In this document: positions 8,738 to 17,908 of the stretch, piece after piece
How the letters are laid out: each line of letters starts with the position of its first letter
Numbering within the stretch: position 1 is the stretch's first letter
Origin: Candidatus Methanorudis spinitermitis
GTDB lineage: Archaea > Methanobacteriota > Methanobacteria > Methanobacteriales > Methanobacteriaceae
Reading direction: 5' to 3'
Length of the DNA: 45,063 bases
Assembly: GCA_031286225.1 (NCBI GenBank)
Contig: JAITUQ010000018.1
Coordinates: 1-45,063, forward strand
The notes under the pieces: generated by a model
Seen by the model: the letters and a program-made list of their open reading frames with translations, nothing else
Databases searched by the model: none
Told to the model about the DNA's origin: nothing
Translations under genes and position numbers: made by a program

Positions 8738-9295
8738 TCACTTTTCACTATTTTTTTCCAATTTTTCAATTGTTTTATCTGCCCATCTTACACACATTTT
8801 AAGATAATCTTCTTCAAAGTCATAAACTATATCCTTATAGATTTTGTTTTTTGCAAACCCTATTCCAGAAGAATAGTCTATAGTTCCATCTCCAATTTTT
8901 AAAATTTCTAATACATCTATACATTCTTTTTTAAAAGATTGAATTAGCTTTATGTTTTCATTTATCTGATTTTTTCCAGAAAAGAAGATTTTCATTAAAA
9001 AAATACTTTTTACTCTAAGCTGATCTTGCATATCATATTCAACCAACCATTTTTTAAGTTCAGCTTTTCCTTCTTCAGTAATTGTATACTCTTTTTTGTT
9101 GGGTTTTCCTGTTTGAAAAATAATATTTGATGAAACCCAACCTAATTTTTCCATTGATTTTAACTCATGATAAATTTGACTTCTTTGTGCAGGCCAAATA
9201 TATTTAAACAACGACATGAATATTTTATTTAAGTCATATCCTGTCATTGACCCACTTAAATCTAAAAAACCTAGTAGTCCATGTTTTAATGACAT
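8738..9295 (-). CDS. PadR family transcriptional regulator
   Basis: A 185-residue PadR protein of the long type. Residues 1-85 are the winged helix: LLGFLDLSGSMTGYDLNKIF, then the recognition region WPAQRSQIYHELKSMEKLGWV, then the wing with the KKEYTITEEGKAELKKWL motif. The remainder (about 90-180) is the helical C-terminal dimerisation domain found in PadR/Vir regulators. PadR proteins usually repress neighbouring export or detoxification genes and respond to small hydrophobic or phenolic molecules. No transporter is next to it, so the target may be elsewhere or itself. GGGAG lies upstream of the ATG. Two inverted repeats upstream (9439-9485) are candidate operators. Confidence 0.88.
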   Translation of the reverse strand: MSLKHGLLGFLDLSGSMTGYDLNKIFMSLFKYIWPAQRSQIYHELKSMEKLGWVSSNIIFQTGKPNKKEYTITEEGKAELKKWLVEYDMQDQLRVKSIFLMKIFFSGKNQINENIKLIQSFKKECIDVLEILKIGDGTIDYSSGIGFAKNKIYKDIVYDFEEDYLKMCVRWADKTIEKLEKNSEK

Positions 9296-9438
9296 TTATA
9301 TAATACTCCCAATTTATAATACTACAAACAAAAATATTGATTAAATAACCATAGTCCATGATATTGAAATTGTGTGTTTATTAAAAATTTAAAAATATTG
9401 ACTAATTTCTCTTAAAATTAAATTAAAGCTATCTAAAG

Positions 9439-9485
9439 TTTATTAAAAATTATTTTTAATAAAAAATTTCATAGTGAGAACTATG
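9439..9485. promoter_or_regulatory. Two adjacent inverted repeats, candidate PadR operator
   Basis: At 9439-9463 a 12-bp arm (TTTATTAAAAAT) is followed by one base and its exact complement. Seven bases later, 9470-9485 reads CATAGT-gaga-ACTATG, a perfect 6-bp dyad with G/C in each arm. They lie about 145-190 bases upstream of the padR start. PadR regulators commonly bind such dyads near their own gene; the link is inference. Confidence 0.35.
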
Positions 9486-9698
9486 TTATTGTGAATTTGC
9501 AAAAATAGAATTTAATGTAATATTCCATATATTGTTGTCAACAAATTCAAGAATATATTTTACTACGTGATTGTATATAAAGTTCACTATTTAGACTTTT
9601 AAATTGGTATAAACATTCAATACTAATATGAACACTCGTTCAATAGATTAAACACTTTATATTCATAATTTATTGGTTATTAAGTAAGATTATATAAA

Positions 9699-9990
9699 TT
9701 AGAACTTAAATAATCTGTCCATTTTTTCTTTCACTAATACTTGAAAATTCTTTAAAGATGGTTTTAAGATTGATTTCTCATTGGAAAATCTTATTTTCAA
9801 CATATGTTCTATGAATTCACATGTATCTGATAAATTTCATTTTAATTATTAAAAAACAGTTCAAAATTTTTTATTTTTGGAACATCTTTATAATAGTTCT
9901 TATCTTGAAAACATCATGTCTATTATTTTTTTTAAAAAATAGCATTAAATTAAATACATATAGTAATATATATGATTTAGAATATAGAAT
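9699..9990 (-). pseudogene. Possible decayed coding sequence
   Basis: On the minus strand, 9836-9702 encodes 45 residues ending FQVLVKEKMDRLFKF before TAA, but has no start and is closed upstream by TGA at 9839-9837. A second frame runs from about 9990 with one internal TAA at 9873-9871 and ends MKFIRYM-TGA just where the first frame takes over. Joined by one frameshift and one stop readthrough they would give about 95 residues of basic, helical sequence. I do not recognise the family. It could equally be a chance reading of A/T-rich DNA. Confidence 0.25.
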
Positions 9991-10092
9991 AATTATAAAT
10001 AATATATTTAAAAAAATCTAAAATTAAAAGATATGATATTTTAAATCAAATAATTTAATTTTAAATACTAACAGCTAATTAAAGGTGATTTT

Positions 10093-10440
10093 ATGGTAAA
10101 TTATGGAGTTGTTCTCATTGGATTCATACTATCTATTTTAGTTAAAATGATAATGGGGCCATGGGAACTTTTTGGATTGTTCATAGTGGGGTTTTTAGTA
10201 GGTTATATGGCAAAAGAAGGTGTATTAGGTGGAATGATTAATGCAGCTATTGCTGGTGCTTTAGGAGGGATTGTAGGAGGAATACTTTTCATAATTTTAG
10301 GAATATTCTTTGGAATAGCTGGTTTAATTATTTTCGGTATAGGTGGATTTATAGCTATTTTAGGATATTTAATTTATTATGGAATAATCATGGGTATTAG
10401 TGGTGCTGTTGGTGGAATTATATCTGGAAAAAAGAGATAA
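10093..10440 (+). CDS. DUF5518-like small membrane protein
   Basis: A 115-residue, almost entirely hydrophobic protein with about four Gly/Ala/Ile-rich membrane segments and a short basic tail (SGKKR). Key stretches are VGFLVGYMAKEG, then the small-residue-rich AAIAGALGGIVGG, then IIMGISGAVGGIISG near the end. This is the layout of DUF5518 membrane proteins, which are common in methanogens and halophiles and have no assigned function. AAGGTGAT lies 4 bases before the ATG. The next gene downstream is a clear paralog, with matching order of motifs over the full length, so this is a tandem duplication. The family name rests on recalled features. Confidence 0.7.
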   Translation: MVNYGVVLIGFILSILVKMIMGPWELFGLFIVGFLVGYMAKEGVLGGMINAAIAGALGGIVGGILFIILGIFFGIAGLIIFGIGGFIAILGYLIYYGIIMGISGAVGGIISGKKR

Positions 10441-10751
10441 AGAATTTTTAATTAGTTTTTCTTTTAAATTTTCTGATATTTTAAAAAAGTTTTTCTATAA
10501 TTTTTTTATTTTTAAATAAGTTTAATTAATCTTTACTTATAAATGTATTAACCAATAATTTTTCAATTTAATCTTTATTGTATATCTAAGTTAAAATTAG
10601 AAGAATCGAATCATAAAACTTATGTTATATTTTAATAAAGTTTTATTATTTAAAAAAATTAGAAAAATCCAATTTAAAATAGGATATTAAAAAATATATT
10701 CTTATATAAAAGATACATTGTTATATTAATAAAGGAGATTTAAGTGATTGA
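10441..10751. other. Intergenic region between paralogs
   Basis: About 310 bases of A/T-rich DNA between the two paralogous membrane protein genes, with T-rich terminator-like tracts early on (10480-10510) and AAGGAGAT near its end (10733-10740). No gene seen. Confidence 0.5.
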
Positions 10752-11123
10752 ATGATATTAAAATGGGGACCAATTATTATTGGGATAGTTTTGATTCTAT
10801 TAGTAAAAATGCTCATGGCTCCTTATGATATAATAGGATTGATAGCTGTAGGTTTTGTGATTGGATACATGGTTAATGATGGAGCAATAAGTGGACTAGT
10901 TAATTCTGCTATTGCTGGAACAATAGAAGCTATAATTGGAACACTCATATATGCTTTCATTAATTCTTATACAAGCTTTCAATCGTTCATAATGCATGAA
11001 CTTACTAATTTATCACTTTTGACAGCTCTAACTGCATTGTTATATCAATTAGCATTTTTTTGCATAATCATGGGGATAAGTGGAGCTATTGGTGGATCAC
11101 TAAATAAAAATAAAGGAAATTAA
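10752..11123 (+). CDS. DUF5518-like small membrane protein, paralog of the preceding gene
   Basis: A 123-residue hydrophobic protein aligned end to end with the gene 310 bases upstream: both have LVKMLM/LVKMIM near residue 20, VGFVIGYMVNDG versus VGFLVGYMAKEG, NSAIAGT versus NAAIAGA, and IIMGISGAIGG near the C-terminus. The third quarter has diverged, with a polar insert around NSYTSFQSFIMHELTN. About four membrane segments are expected. Two ribosome-site-like stretches lie upstream, GGAGAT and the nearer AAGTGAT. The alignment with the paralog supports the ATG at 10752. Function unknown. Confidence 0.7.
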   Translation: MILKWGPIIIGIVLILLVKMLMAPYDIIGLIAVGFVIGYMVNDGAISGLVNSAIAGTIEAIIGTLIYAFINSYTSFQSFIMHELTNLSLLTALTALLYQLAFFCIIMGISGAIGGSLNKNKGN

Positions 11124-11322
11124 CCACATTTAAATATTTTAGAAATCTATTTTAATATTTAATTCATCTATTTTTATTAAAATATTTTTAATATCATATA
11201 AATTATTAATTATCTGAAAATAATTCTAAAAATAGAATATAAAATTATAATAGCTATTTCTAATAAAAAAATGAAATAAAAAAAATAAAAGGTAGAAAAT
11301 TAAAGGTAAAAAAGCCAGAAAA

Positions 11323-12414
11323 TTATGTTATTATTTTATCTAACTTTCCTTTTTCAATAGCTATTTTTATTTCACGTGCTATTCTTCTACCCATACTCAT
11401 TCCTTCACCATACTTTAAGTAACTATATGCTGAACCATTCATAAAGGTATTGTTTCCTCCATCTGACCTTGCACTTATTTCAAACACAATTACTTCAAGA
11501 TCATCATTTACAAGAGTTTGCATACAGAAAGGACCATTCAAACCAGGAGCTACCAATTTTTTCGCAGCATCAACTAATTTATCACCAATATCAAAAGCTT
11601 GTGGAAGTAATGATTCTCTCATAACTACTGGATGATTGCCTGTTATAACATAAGATGGGTTTAAATTAACTTCAAGTTGATCTTGAGCTGGCATTCTTAC
11701 AATACCATCAATACTTGATTCATACCTACTATCAATACCCATAAGTTCTACTTCATCATTTAAAGCTGAATAGAAGAAATGGATACAGTAATTACATCCA
11801 GAAACATACTCTTCAATATGAGCCATATCTACATCTTCATCATCAACCCAGTTTCTTGCTTTCATAGATTCTATTTTTTTGTCAAATTCTTCAGGTGAAG
11901 AAGCTACAAAGAAACCACGCCCTCCTCTTGCACCAGGGAATTTAACCATTACAGCTCGATCGATTTCAGAGGGGTTATCATATTTAATTGGAAGTCTTAT
12001 ATCATTTTTTACAAGTAATTTCCTTTCTAAAACTCTTTCAGCTTCCCATCTTAATATATCTCTATTTCCAAACATAGGGACATTGAAATCATCTTCAATT
12101 CTATCAAGACCTGCATAAGCAACAAATGATCCATGAGGAATAACAATACTGTTCATGCTTTTAAGCTTTTCTTGAATGTCACTATTGACTATGTCTTTGT
12201 ATTCATCTATCATAATATATTCATCAGCTACATCAAATCTTCTATAAGGGGTGTCTCTTCCTTTTTGGCATACAACTGCTGTATTAAAACCTTCTTCTTT
12301 TGCACCATTTAGCATATGAAGGGAGGTGTGACTTCCAAGAGTAGCTATTGTTATATCATCTTTATTATATTTATCTAAAATAGACAATATATCCTGTTTT
12401 TTTATTTTTCCCAT
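11323..12414 (-). CDS. purP: 5-formaminoimidazole-4-carboxamide ribonucleotide synthetase (PurP)
   Basis: A 363-residue ATP-grasp enzyme, the usual length for PurP. It joins formate to AICAR using ATP, giving FAICAR in step nine of purine synthesis, the archaeal replacement for folate-dependent PurH transformylase. Visible features: the N-terminal domain with TLGSHTSLHMLNGAKEEG (residues 25-42, substrate loop) and GRDTPYRRF; the ATP-grasp core with VMVKFPGARGGRGFFVA (about 153-169); HIEEYVSGCNYCIHFFYS; and the metal-binding end VFEISARSDGGNNTFM. GGAG sits upstream of the ATG. It stands alone between convergent and divergent neighbours, with no other purine gene nearby. Confidence 0.95.
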   Translation of the reverse strand: MGKIKKQDILSILDKYNKDDITIATLGSHTSLHMLNGAKEEGFNTAVVCQKGRDTPYRRFDVADEYIMIDEYKDIVNSDIQEKLKSMNSIVIPHGSFVAYAGLDRIEDDFNVPMFGNRDILRWEAERVLERKLLVKNDIRLPIKYDNPSEIDRAVMVKFPGARGGRGFFVASSPEEFDKKIESMKARNWVDDEDVDMAHIEEYVSGCNYCIHFFYSALNDEVELMGIDSRYESSIDGIVRMPAQDQLEVNLNPSYVITGNHPVVMRESLLPQAFDIGDKLVDAAKKLVAPGLNGPFCMQTLVNDDLEVIVFEISARSDGGNNTFMNGSAYSYLKYGEGMSMGRRIAREIKIAIEKGKLDKIIT

Positions 12415-12805
12415 AATTTATGTCTCCATTTAAACAAAATATTATCATGATTATTTATATACAATACTATGAATATAATTTTTGATTTAATTTTTTGAAC
12501 ACTATAAATTCATTTATTATTTATTTAAAAATTTAAATATTAAAATTGATTAAGTAATTTTAAATCATGACTAAATAATTCCAATTCTCAAATTAATAAA
12601 TAATATATATAAAAAAGATTTATTAAAAATAAAAAGAAATATAAAATAAAAATATTATTTGAAATTATTAATGACTAAACTTTTATCTATACTAAACTAT
12701 TTATCACAATCTATAAAATAAACTATCAAGATAATTATAATTTAGTGAATTATATTCTTTTTAAATCTTTTTTTAATAAATATTAAAAAAAATCAGGGCT
12801 ATAAT
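12415..12805. other. Divergent intergenic region
   Basis: About 390 bases of very A/T-rich DNA carrying the promoters of purP (minus) and the phosphoesterase gene (plus). No distinct element beyond A/T-rich TATA-like runs was seen. Confidence 0.5.
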
Positions 12806-13327
12806 ATGTTAATTGGGTTAATAGCAGATACACACGTATGTGACAGAGAAGATAAAATCCCTGATTCTGTTTTTAAAATTTTCAAAAGTGTAGACCTTAT
12901 TATTCATGCAGGTGATTTAACTTCCCAAGAAGTTATAGGTCAATTAAAAAAAATAGCTCCATTAACTGCAATACAGGGAAACATGGATAGAGCATATAAT
13001 TTAAAACTTCCTAAAACTGAAATTATAACTGTGGATGATTTAAAAATTGGAATAACTCATGGAGAAGTATATCCAAGAGGAGATGAGCAACAACTATATT
13101 ATTTAGCTTTAGAAATGGGAGTAGATATATTAATCACTGGACACTCACACCAATCATCTATTAAAAAAATAAAGGAAATATTACTTTTAAATCCAGGTAG
13201 CCCTACAGTTCCAACATTAGCTGACCCTACGGTTATGCTACTTGATATTATAAATGGAGAAGTAAGTATTGAAGTTATTAAATTAGGAAAACCTGTTTGT
13301 AAAGCTTTAAATTTTAGTAAAAAATAA
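12806..13327 (+). CDS. YfcE/MJ0936-type metallophosphodiesterase
   Basis: A 173-residue calcineurin-like phosphoesterase of the small YfcE/MJ0936 family, which hydrolyses phosphodiesters in vitro with a two-metal centre. All metal ligands are present: D8 and H10 (ADTH), D37 (HAGD), N59 (QGNMD), H85 (THGE), and H113/H115 (TGHSH). The closing NPGSPTVP is also typical. The natural substrate of these proteins is not settled. The ribosome binding site is weak (AGGGCT). The rlmE gene follows about 85 bases downstream on the same strand, so the two may share a transcript. Confidence 0.9.
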   Translation: MLIGLIADTHVCDREDKIPDSVFKIFKSVDLIIHAGDLTSQEVIGQLKKIAPLTAIQGNMDRAYNLKLPKTEIITVDDLKIGITHGEVYPRGDEQQLYYLALEMGVDILITGHSHQSSIKKIKEILLLNPGSPTVPTLADPTVMLLDIINGEVSIEVIKLGKPVCKALNFSKK

Positions 13328-13411
13328 AAAATAAATATTGTTATTTATAAAAATGGGGAATGATTTTTTAATCATATATTTTTTTATTTAATGTTAAAAA
13401 GGAGTAATGAA

Positions 13412-14020
13412 ATGGGAAGTCAATGGCAAATGGAAAAAAAGAAAGATTATTATTATAAAAGAGCTAAAGGAGAAAATTATAGATCTAGAGCTTCTTATAA
13501 ACTAATGCAACTAAATAAAAAATATAAAATTATTAAAAAGGGAAATAAAGTTCTTGATTTAGGAGCTGCTCCTGGAGGATGGTCTCAAGTAGTTATTGAA
13601 AAAGTTGAAAATGAAGGAACTGTTGTAGGAGTTGATTTAAAAAAAATAAAGCCCTTTCCTGAGGAAAATTACTATTCTATAAGAGGTGATTTTAGAGATG
13701 AAACTATTCAATCTGAAATAATTGAAAAATTAGATGGAAAAGCTAATGCTATAGTTTCAGATGCATCTCCATCATTATCTGGGATAAAAAATGTTGACCA
13801 TTTAAAATCAATTGATTTGGCGGAGTCTGTGACTAAAATAACTTATAAAATCCTTGCAAAAAATGGAAATCTTCTTATCAAAGTGTTTCAAGGAGAAGAA
13901 TATAAAAATTTAATAGATAAATTAAGAAAGAAATTTAAAGTTCTTAAAACAACAAAACCTTCTTCCTCTCGCAGGAAAAGTTCAGAAATGTATGTTATTG
14001 GTTTGAAATATAGGAGATAG
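13412..14020 (+). CDS. rlmE: 23S rRNA 2'-O-ribose methyltransferase, RlmE/FtsJ family
   Basis: A 202-residue FtsJ/RrmJ methyltransferase, which in bacteria methylates the ribose of U2552 in the A loop of 23S rRNA using S-adenosylmethionine. The SAM-binding loop is DLGAAPGGWSQ (residues 49-59). The catalytic K-D-K-E set is visible: K30 (SRASYKL), D117 (VSDASP), K157 (LLIKVFQ) and E162 (GEE). An ATG 21 bases upstream (13391) is in frame, but AAAGGAGT ends 6 bases before 13412, and starting there gives MGSQWQMEKKKDYYYK, a good match to the family N-terminus. The archaeal substrate is inferred to be the same rRNA site. Confidence 0.92.
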   Translation: MGSQWQMEKKKDYYYKRAKGENYRSRASYKLMQLNKKYKIIKKGNKVLDLGAAPGGWSQVVIEKVENEGTVVGVDLKKIKPFPEENYYSIRGDFRDETIQSEIIEKLDGKANAIVSDASPSLSGIKNVDHLKSIDLAESVTKITYKILAKNGNLLIKVFQGEEYKNLIDKLRKKFKVLKTTKPSSSRRKSSEMYVIGLKYRR

Positions 14021-14098
14021 TTAAGGAATAATTAATATTAATTTTTTTTTAAATAGAGCTATGAATAATCATTATATCTATAAATAGTCATAATATAA

Positions 14099-14533
14099 TC
14101 ATTTTAACTTATTTATTTCATCAGAAGCTATTTTCAACTTTTGCTTAGCTGTATTAATCCTAGCGTCAATTTCTTCTGGGGGGAGACCTGATTTTATAGC
14201 ACTTTCAACATCATCAATAGCTGATTTTGCTCTTATAAGTTGTAGCTGAGCATTAATATACTTTTCTTCACTAACTTCATTTGATTTGATATTATTTTGT
14301 TTTGTTACATTAAAATCAGATTCTAAATTAGTATAATTCGATTTAAGAACTGCTAATTTATCATAATAAGGATCTAATGAAATACTTGCAGTTATTTCTG
14401 AGGAAAGAATACTTATCCCAATGTATCCTGCTATAATAGCTGTGAAAACAATCATTACAATTCCTAAAATAGAAATTATCATTGAGGTTGATTTAAAAAG
14501 CTTTAACCTTGATTTTTTCATAATATCTTCCAT
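14099..14533 (-). CDS. Membrane-anchored coiled-coil protein, unknown function
   Basis: A 144-residue protein I cannot place in a named family. A short basic N-terminus (MKKSRLKLFK, residues 5-14) is followed by one membrane helix (about 15-42) and a hydrophilic, heptad-like helical region (about 55-144) with many Lys, Asp, Glu and Asn, and Ala/Ile/Leu at spaced positions. The soluble part should lie outside the cell and may form a coiled coil or an FIVAR-like helical bundle. The second ATG (14521) is an equally good start. It runs convergent to rlmE, 78 bases from its stop, and divergent from mcm. Confidence 0.55.
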   Translation of the reverse strand: MEDIMKKSRLKLFKSTSMIISILGIVMIVFTAIIAGYIGISILSSEITASISLDPYYDKLAVLKSNYTNLESDFNVTKQNNIKSNEVSEEKYINAQLQLIRAKSAIDDVESAIKSGLPPEEIDARINTAKQKLKIASDEINKLK

Positions 14534-14939
14534 ATATCATCAAGTATTGTATGAAGTGAAAAATACATTAGTTAATTTATAAAACAAATAAAAAATTTTT
14601 ATCTAATATCATTACTATTAATCTCATTACATATTAATTTTATTATTTAAAAGATAATGTCAAAATATTTAGTTAATTTATTATTTACATATTTAATTTA
14701 GCAATTTATAATTTAATCTTAAATATTAAAAATAGCTAATTAAGTAAGATAGTAATTATTTAATTAAATAAAAAGTTTTATCTTAAATAAAATAGTTATA
14801 AATTACCAATGAAAGTAAAAACGACTAAAAAACATTGTTTTTAACATCAAATAAATTAATGTGAAATTATATATAATCTTAAAAAATTGAGCTTAAAAAA
14901 ACATAATAATTTTTAATGTGAAAAATCAATATTAAGATA
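14534..14939. other. Divergent intergenic region upstream of mcm
   Basis: About 405 A/T-rich bases. TATATATAAT at 14868-14877, preceded by an A-rich BRE-like stretch, is the best promoter candidate for mcm and predicts a 5' leader of about 40 bases. No gene seen. Confidence 0.45.
14864..14877 (+). promoter_or_regulatory. Candidate TATA box for mcm
   Basis: AAATTATATATAAT fits an archaeal BRE/TATA arrangement and lies 63-76 bases upstream of the mcm ATG. Similar runs are common in this DNA, so position and match are the only support. Confidence 0.35.
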
Positions 14940-16940
14940 ATGAGTTCGATTGATAAATCAAAAACATCACTTACAAAATTTGAAGAATTTTTCTCAACAA
15001 AATACAAAGATGATGTTTTCAATGTTTTAGAGAAATATCCAGATGAAAGATCATTAGTGATAGATTATATAGATTTAGAAATGTTCGATCCGGATCTAGC
15101 CGATCTTTTAATAGAAAAACCAGATGATGTTCTTCTTGCATCTGAAAAAGCTATAAAAAACATTGACCCTTTGATGAAAGACGCTGACTTAAATATTAGG
15201 CTAGAAAATTTAACTAATTTAATTCCTTTAAAGATTTTACTAAGTAAATATATTGGTAAATTTGTATCAGCAGATGGTATTGTTAGAAAAACTGATGAAA
15301 TACGTCCAAGAATTGAAATTGGGGTTTTTGAATGTAGAGGGTGTATGAGGCTCCATGAAGTTCAACAAAGATCTAACAATGCTATAGTAGAACCATCTTT
15401 ATGTACTGAATGCGGTGGAAGATCATTCAGATTACTTCAAGAAGAGTCTAAGTATGTAGACACCCAAACAGCTAGAATTCAAGAACCTTTAGAGAATTTA
15501 TCTGGAGGAACTGAGCCAAAACAAATGCTCATTGTTTTAGAAGATGATTTAGTAGATAATTTAAATCCAGGAGATAGTGTACGGATAACTGGAACTTTAA
15601 AAACATTTAGAGAAGAGAGAAGTGGGAAGTTTAAAAATTACATATATGCAAATCACATTGAACATCTTGAACAAGAGTTTGAAGAGCTACAAATAAGTGA
15701 AGAAGATGAAAAAAAAATAATGGAGCTTTCTAAAGATCCTGATATTTATGAAAAAATTATAAAATCAACAGCACCTTCTATAAAAGGATATGAAGATGTT
15801 AAAGAAGCTATTGCTCTTCAGCTATTTGGTGGGGCAGCTAAAGAACTAGAAGATAAAACTCGGCTTCGTGGAGATATTCATATTTTAATTGTTGGAGATC
15901 CTGGTATTGGTAAATCTCAGATGTTAAAATATGTTTCAAAGCTTGCACCAAGAGGCATATATACTAGTGGTAAAGGTACAACAGGAGCAGGTTTAACTGC
16001 AGCTGCAGTTAGAGATGAACTTGGTGGATGGTCACTTGAAGCAGGAGCACTTGTACTTGGGGACCAAGGAAATGTATGTGTAGATGAATTGGATAAAATG
16101 AGATCAGAAGATAGATCTTCACTTCATGAAGCACTTGAACAGCAAACCATAAGTATAGCTAAAGCTGGAATTATGGCGACATTAAATGCTCGTTGTTCTG
16201 TATTAGCTGCAGCTAATCCAAAATTTGGAAGATTTGATAGATTTAAATCAATGGCTGAGCAAATTAATCTTCCTTCTCCAATATTATCTCGTTTTGATTT
16301 GACATTTGTTATTGAAGATAAGCCTGATTTAGAAAATGATAGGGAATTAGCTCAACACATACTAAAAATACATCAAGAGGATTCAGTATCTTATGAAATT
16401 GAACCAGATTTGCTTAGAAAATACATAGCTTATGCAAGAAAAAATGTTAATCCTAAGCTTACAGATGATGCTAACAAAGTCTTAGAAGAATTTTATGTTT
16501 TAATGAGAAATAGTTCAATAGATGAGGATTCACCAGTTCCAATTACAGCAAGACAGTTAGAAGCTATTATTCGATTAGCTGAAGCTTGTGCTAAAATTAA
16601 ATTGAAAGAGTATGTTGAAGCTGAAGATGCTGCGAAAGCTGTTGAGCTTCAAAGAGCATGTCTTAATGAAGTAGGGTATGATCCTGAAACTGGTAAGATT
16701 GATATTGATAAAGTTGAAGGAAGAACTCCAAAGTCTCAAAGAGACAAATTGCAAAAAGTTGTGGATGAAATCAAGGATCTTCAAGAAGAGTATGGAGACC
16801 AAGCTCCTATCAATGTTTTAACATCTAATTTAATGGATCAATATGAGTTAAGTGAAGAAAAAATTGAAGAAATTATAAAACAACTTAAACACAAAGGAGT
16901 AATCTTTGAACCAGTAAATGGCTATCTTAAAATAGTTTAA
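14940..16940 (+). CDS. mcm: Replicative helicase MCM
   Basis: A 666-residue minichromosome maintenance protein, the archaeal replicative helicase that unwinds DNA as a hexamer. The N-terminal domain (about 1-250) has a four-cysteine zinc site, C132-X2-C135 and C155-X2-C158. The AAA+ core carries Walker A GDPGIGKS (319-326), Walker B with VCVDELDKM (379-387), sensor 1 in [11 protein letters not shown], and the arginine finger LSRFDLTF (R451). The last 80 residues form the winged helix. No inteins interrupt it. No ribosome binding site is evident before the ATG, though the N-terminus matches the family. It stands alone on its transcript. Confidence 0.97.
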   Translation: MSSIDKSKTSLTKFEEFFSTKYKDDVFNVLEKYPDERSLVIDYIDLEMFDPDLADLLIEKPDDVLLASEKAIKNIDPLMKDADLNIRLENLTNLIPLKILLSKYIGKFVSADGIVRKTDEIRPRIEIGVFECRGCMRLHEVQQRSNNAIVEPSLCTECGGRSFRLLQEESKYVDTQTARIQEPLENLSGGTEPKQMLIVLEDDLVDNLNPGDSVRITGTLKTFREERSGKFKNYIYANHIEHLEQEFEELQISEEDEKKIMELSKDPDIYEKIIKSTAPSIKGYEDVKEAIALQLFGGAAKELEDKTRLRGDIHILIVGDPGIGKSQMLKYVSKLAPRGIYTSGKGTTGAGLTAAAVRDELGGWSLEAGALVLGDQGNVCVDELDKMRSEDRSSLHEALEQQTISIAKAGIMATLNARCSVLAAANPKFGRFDRFKSMAEQINLPSPILSRFDLTFVIEDKPDLENDRELAQHILKIHQEDSVSYEIEPDLLRKYIAYARKNVNPKLTDDANKVLEEFYVLMRNSSIDEDSPVPITARQLEAIIRLAEACAKIKLKEYVEAEDAAKAVELQRACLNEVGYDPETGKIDIDKVEGRTPKSQRDKLQKVVDEIKDLQEEYGDQAPINVLTSNLMDQYELSEEKIEEIIKQLKHKGVIFEPVNGYLKIV

Positions 16941-17336
16941 TAGTTATTTTTAACTAAGTAAGAAAACTTCATTATTCAAATTTTATTTCTTGAATCTTTT
17001 TTTAGTTTATAACAACTTAACACAAATTGAAAATTATTCATATTTTTTCATAAATAGTTAACTTAATAAATGATTAAGTACATAATAAAGTCTTTATATT
17101 TACAATATTATATTTTTTACAATTTTATATTTAAATATTAAATTAAATCAGGTAAAATTTAATTTTAAATTGTTTTTAAATATTTAAAAATATTATATTT
17201 ATTAGATAATATCTATTTGTTATTTTAAATATTATATTTAAAAATTATTAATTATTAAACTATTATTCATTTTACAATGTATTCTAAATTTATATTATGA
17301 CAGTCAATTTTATATTGTAGATAAGGAGTAGATAAC
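16941..17336. other. Intergenic region between mcm and the aIF2-beta gene
   Basis: About 395 bases, extremely A/T-rich, with many TAAATATTA-like runs but no open frame, hairpin or RNA gene that I can support. The end carries the ribosome binding site GGAG at 17325-17328. Confidence 0.5.
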
Positions 17337-17744
17337 ATGGAAGATTATGAAAGTTTATTAAGTAGGGCTATTGAACAATTACCACCAGAAATATTTGAAA
17401 CGAAAAGGTTCAAAGTGCCAAAAATTTATTCTGTGATTCAAGGAAACAGGACATTTATTCAAAATTTTAAAGAAGTAGCTGAAGCACTTAATAGGGATCC
17501 ACAGCATGTTTTAAAGTTTTTACTTAGAGAATTAGGTACTGCTGGAAATTTAGAAGGTAGTAGAGCAATATTACAAGGTAAATTCACTTACTACTTAATT
17601 AATGAAAGAATAGATGAGTATGTAGAGAAATTCGTTATTTGTCATGAATGTAATAGACCAGATACGCGAATTATACGGGAAGATAGGATATTTATTCTTA
17701 AATGCACTGCATGTGGTGCAAAAGCACCATTAAAGACTTTATAA
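17337..17744 (+). CDS. Translation initiation factor aIF2 subunit beta
   Basis: A 135-residue aIF2-beta, the expected archaeal length. With the alpha and gamma subunits it carries initiator Met-tRNA to the small ribosomal subunit. The N-terminal helix precedes the alpha/beta core with [20 protein letters not shown] and the [15 protein letters not shown] motif. The C-terminal zinc ribbon has C-X2-C (CHECNRPDT) and C-X2-C (CTACGAKAP). GGAGTAGATAAC before the ATG gives a good start. NMD3 follows 164 bases downstream, so two translation-linked genes sit together. Confidence 0.95.
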   Translation: MEDYESLLSRAIEQLPPEIFETKRFKVPKIYSVIQGNRTFIQNFKEVAEALNRDPQHVLKFLLRELGTAGNLEGSRAILQGKFTYYLINERIDEYVEKFVICHECNRPDTRIIREDRIFILKCTACGAKAPLKTL

Positions 17745-17908
17745 TCTATTTTTTACTTTTTATCATCAAGCTTTTTCAATATTTTATTTTTAACTAAGTA
17801 TTTATATAATGAAAAAAATTGTATTTAACTTGTAACTATTTTTATATTTAATTATATTATAACAAAATTCATATTTCATGTTAATTTACCATTTATAAGT
17901 GTGTAATA

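Larger units (their letters stand above)
9296..10092. other. Long divergent intergenic region upstream of padR
   Basis: Nearly 800 bases between padR and a membrane protein gene. It holds two adjacent inverted repeats (9439-9463, 9470-9485) and, on the minus strand around 9699-9990, what may be a decayed coding sequence. A 66-residue plus-strand frame at 9821-10021 is not convincing. Confidence 0.5.

Noticed and set aside
9821..10021. 66-residue plus-strand frame in the spacer before the DUF5518-like genes
   Set aside because: No ribosome binding site, composition is only hydrophobic A/T-rich codons (Ile, Phe, Lys, Asn), and it lies over a possible minus-strand remnant.
10735..10755. Three-codon GTG-started mini frame overlapping the start of the second DUF5518-like gene
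   Set aside because: It follows GGAGAT and its stop overlaps the ATG, as in translational coupling, but a three-codon frame is too short to support from sequence alone.
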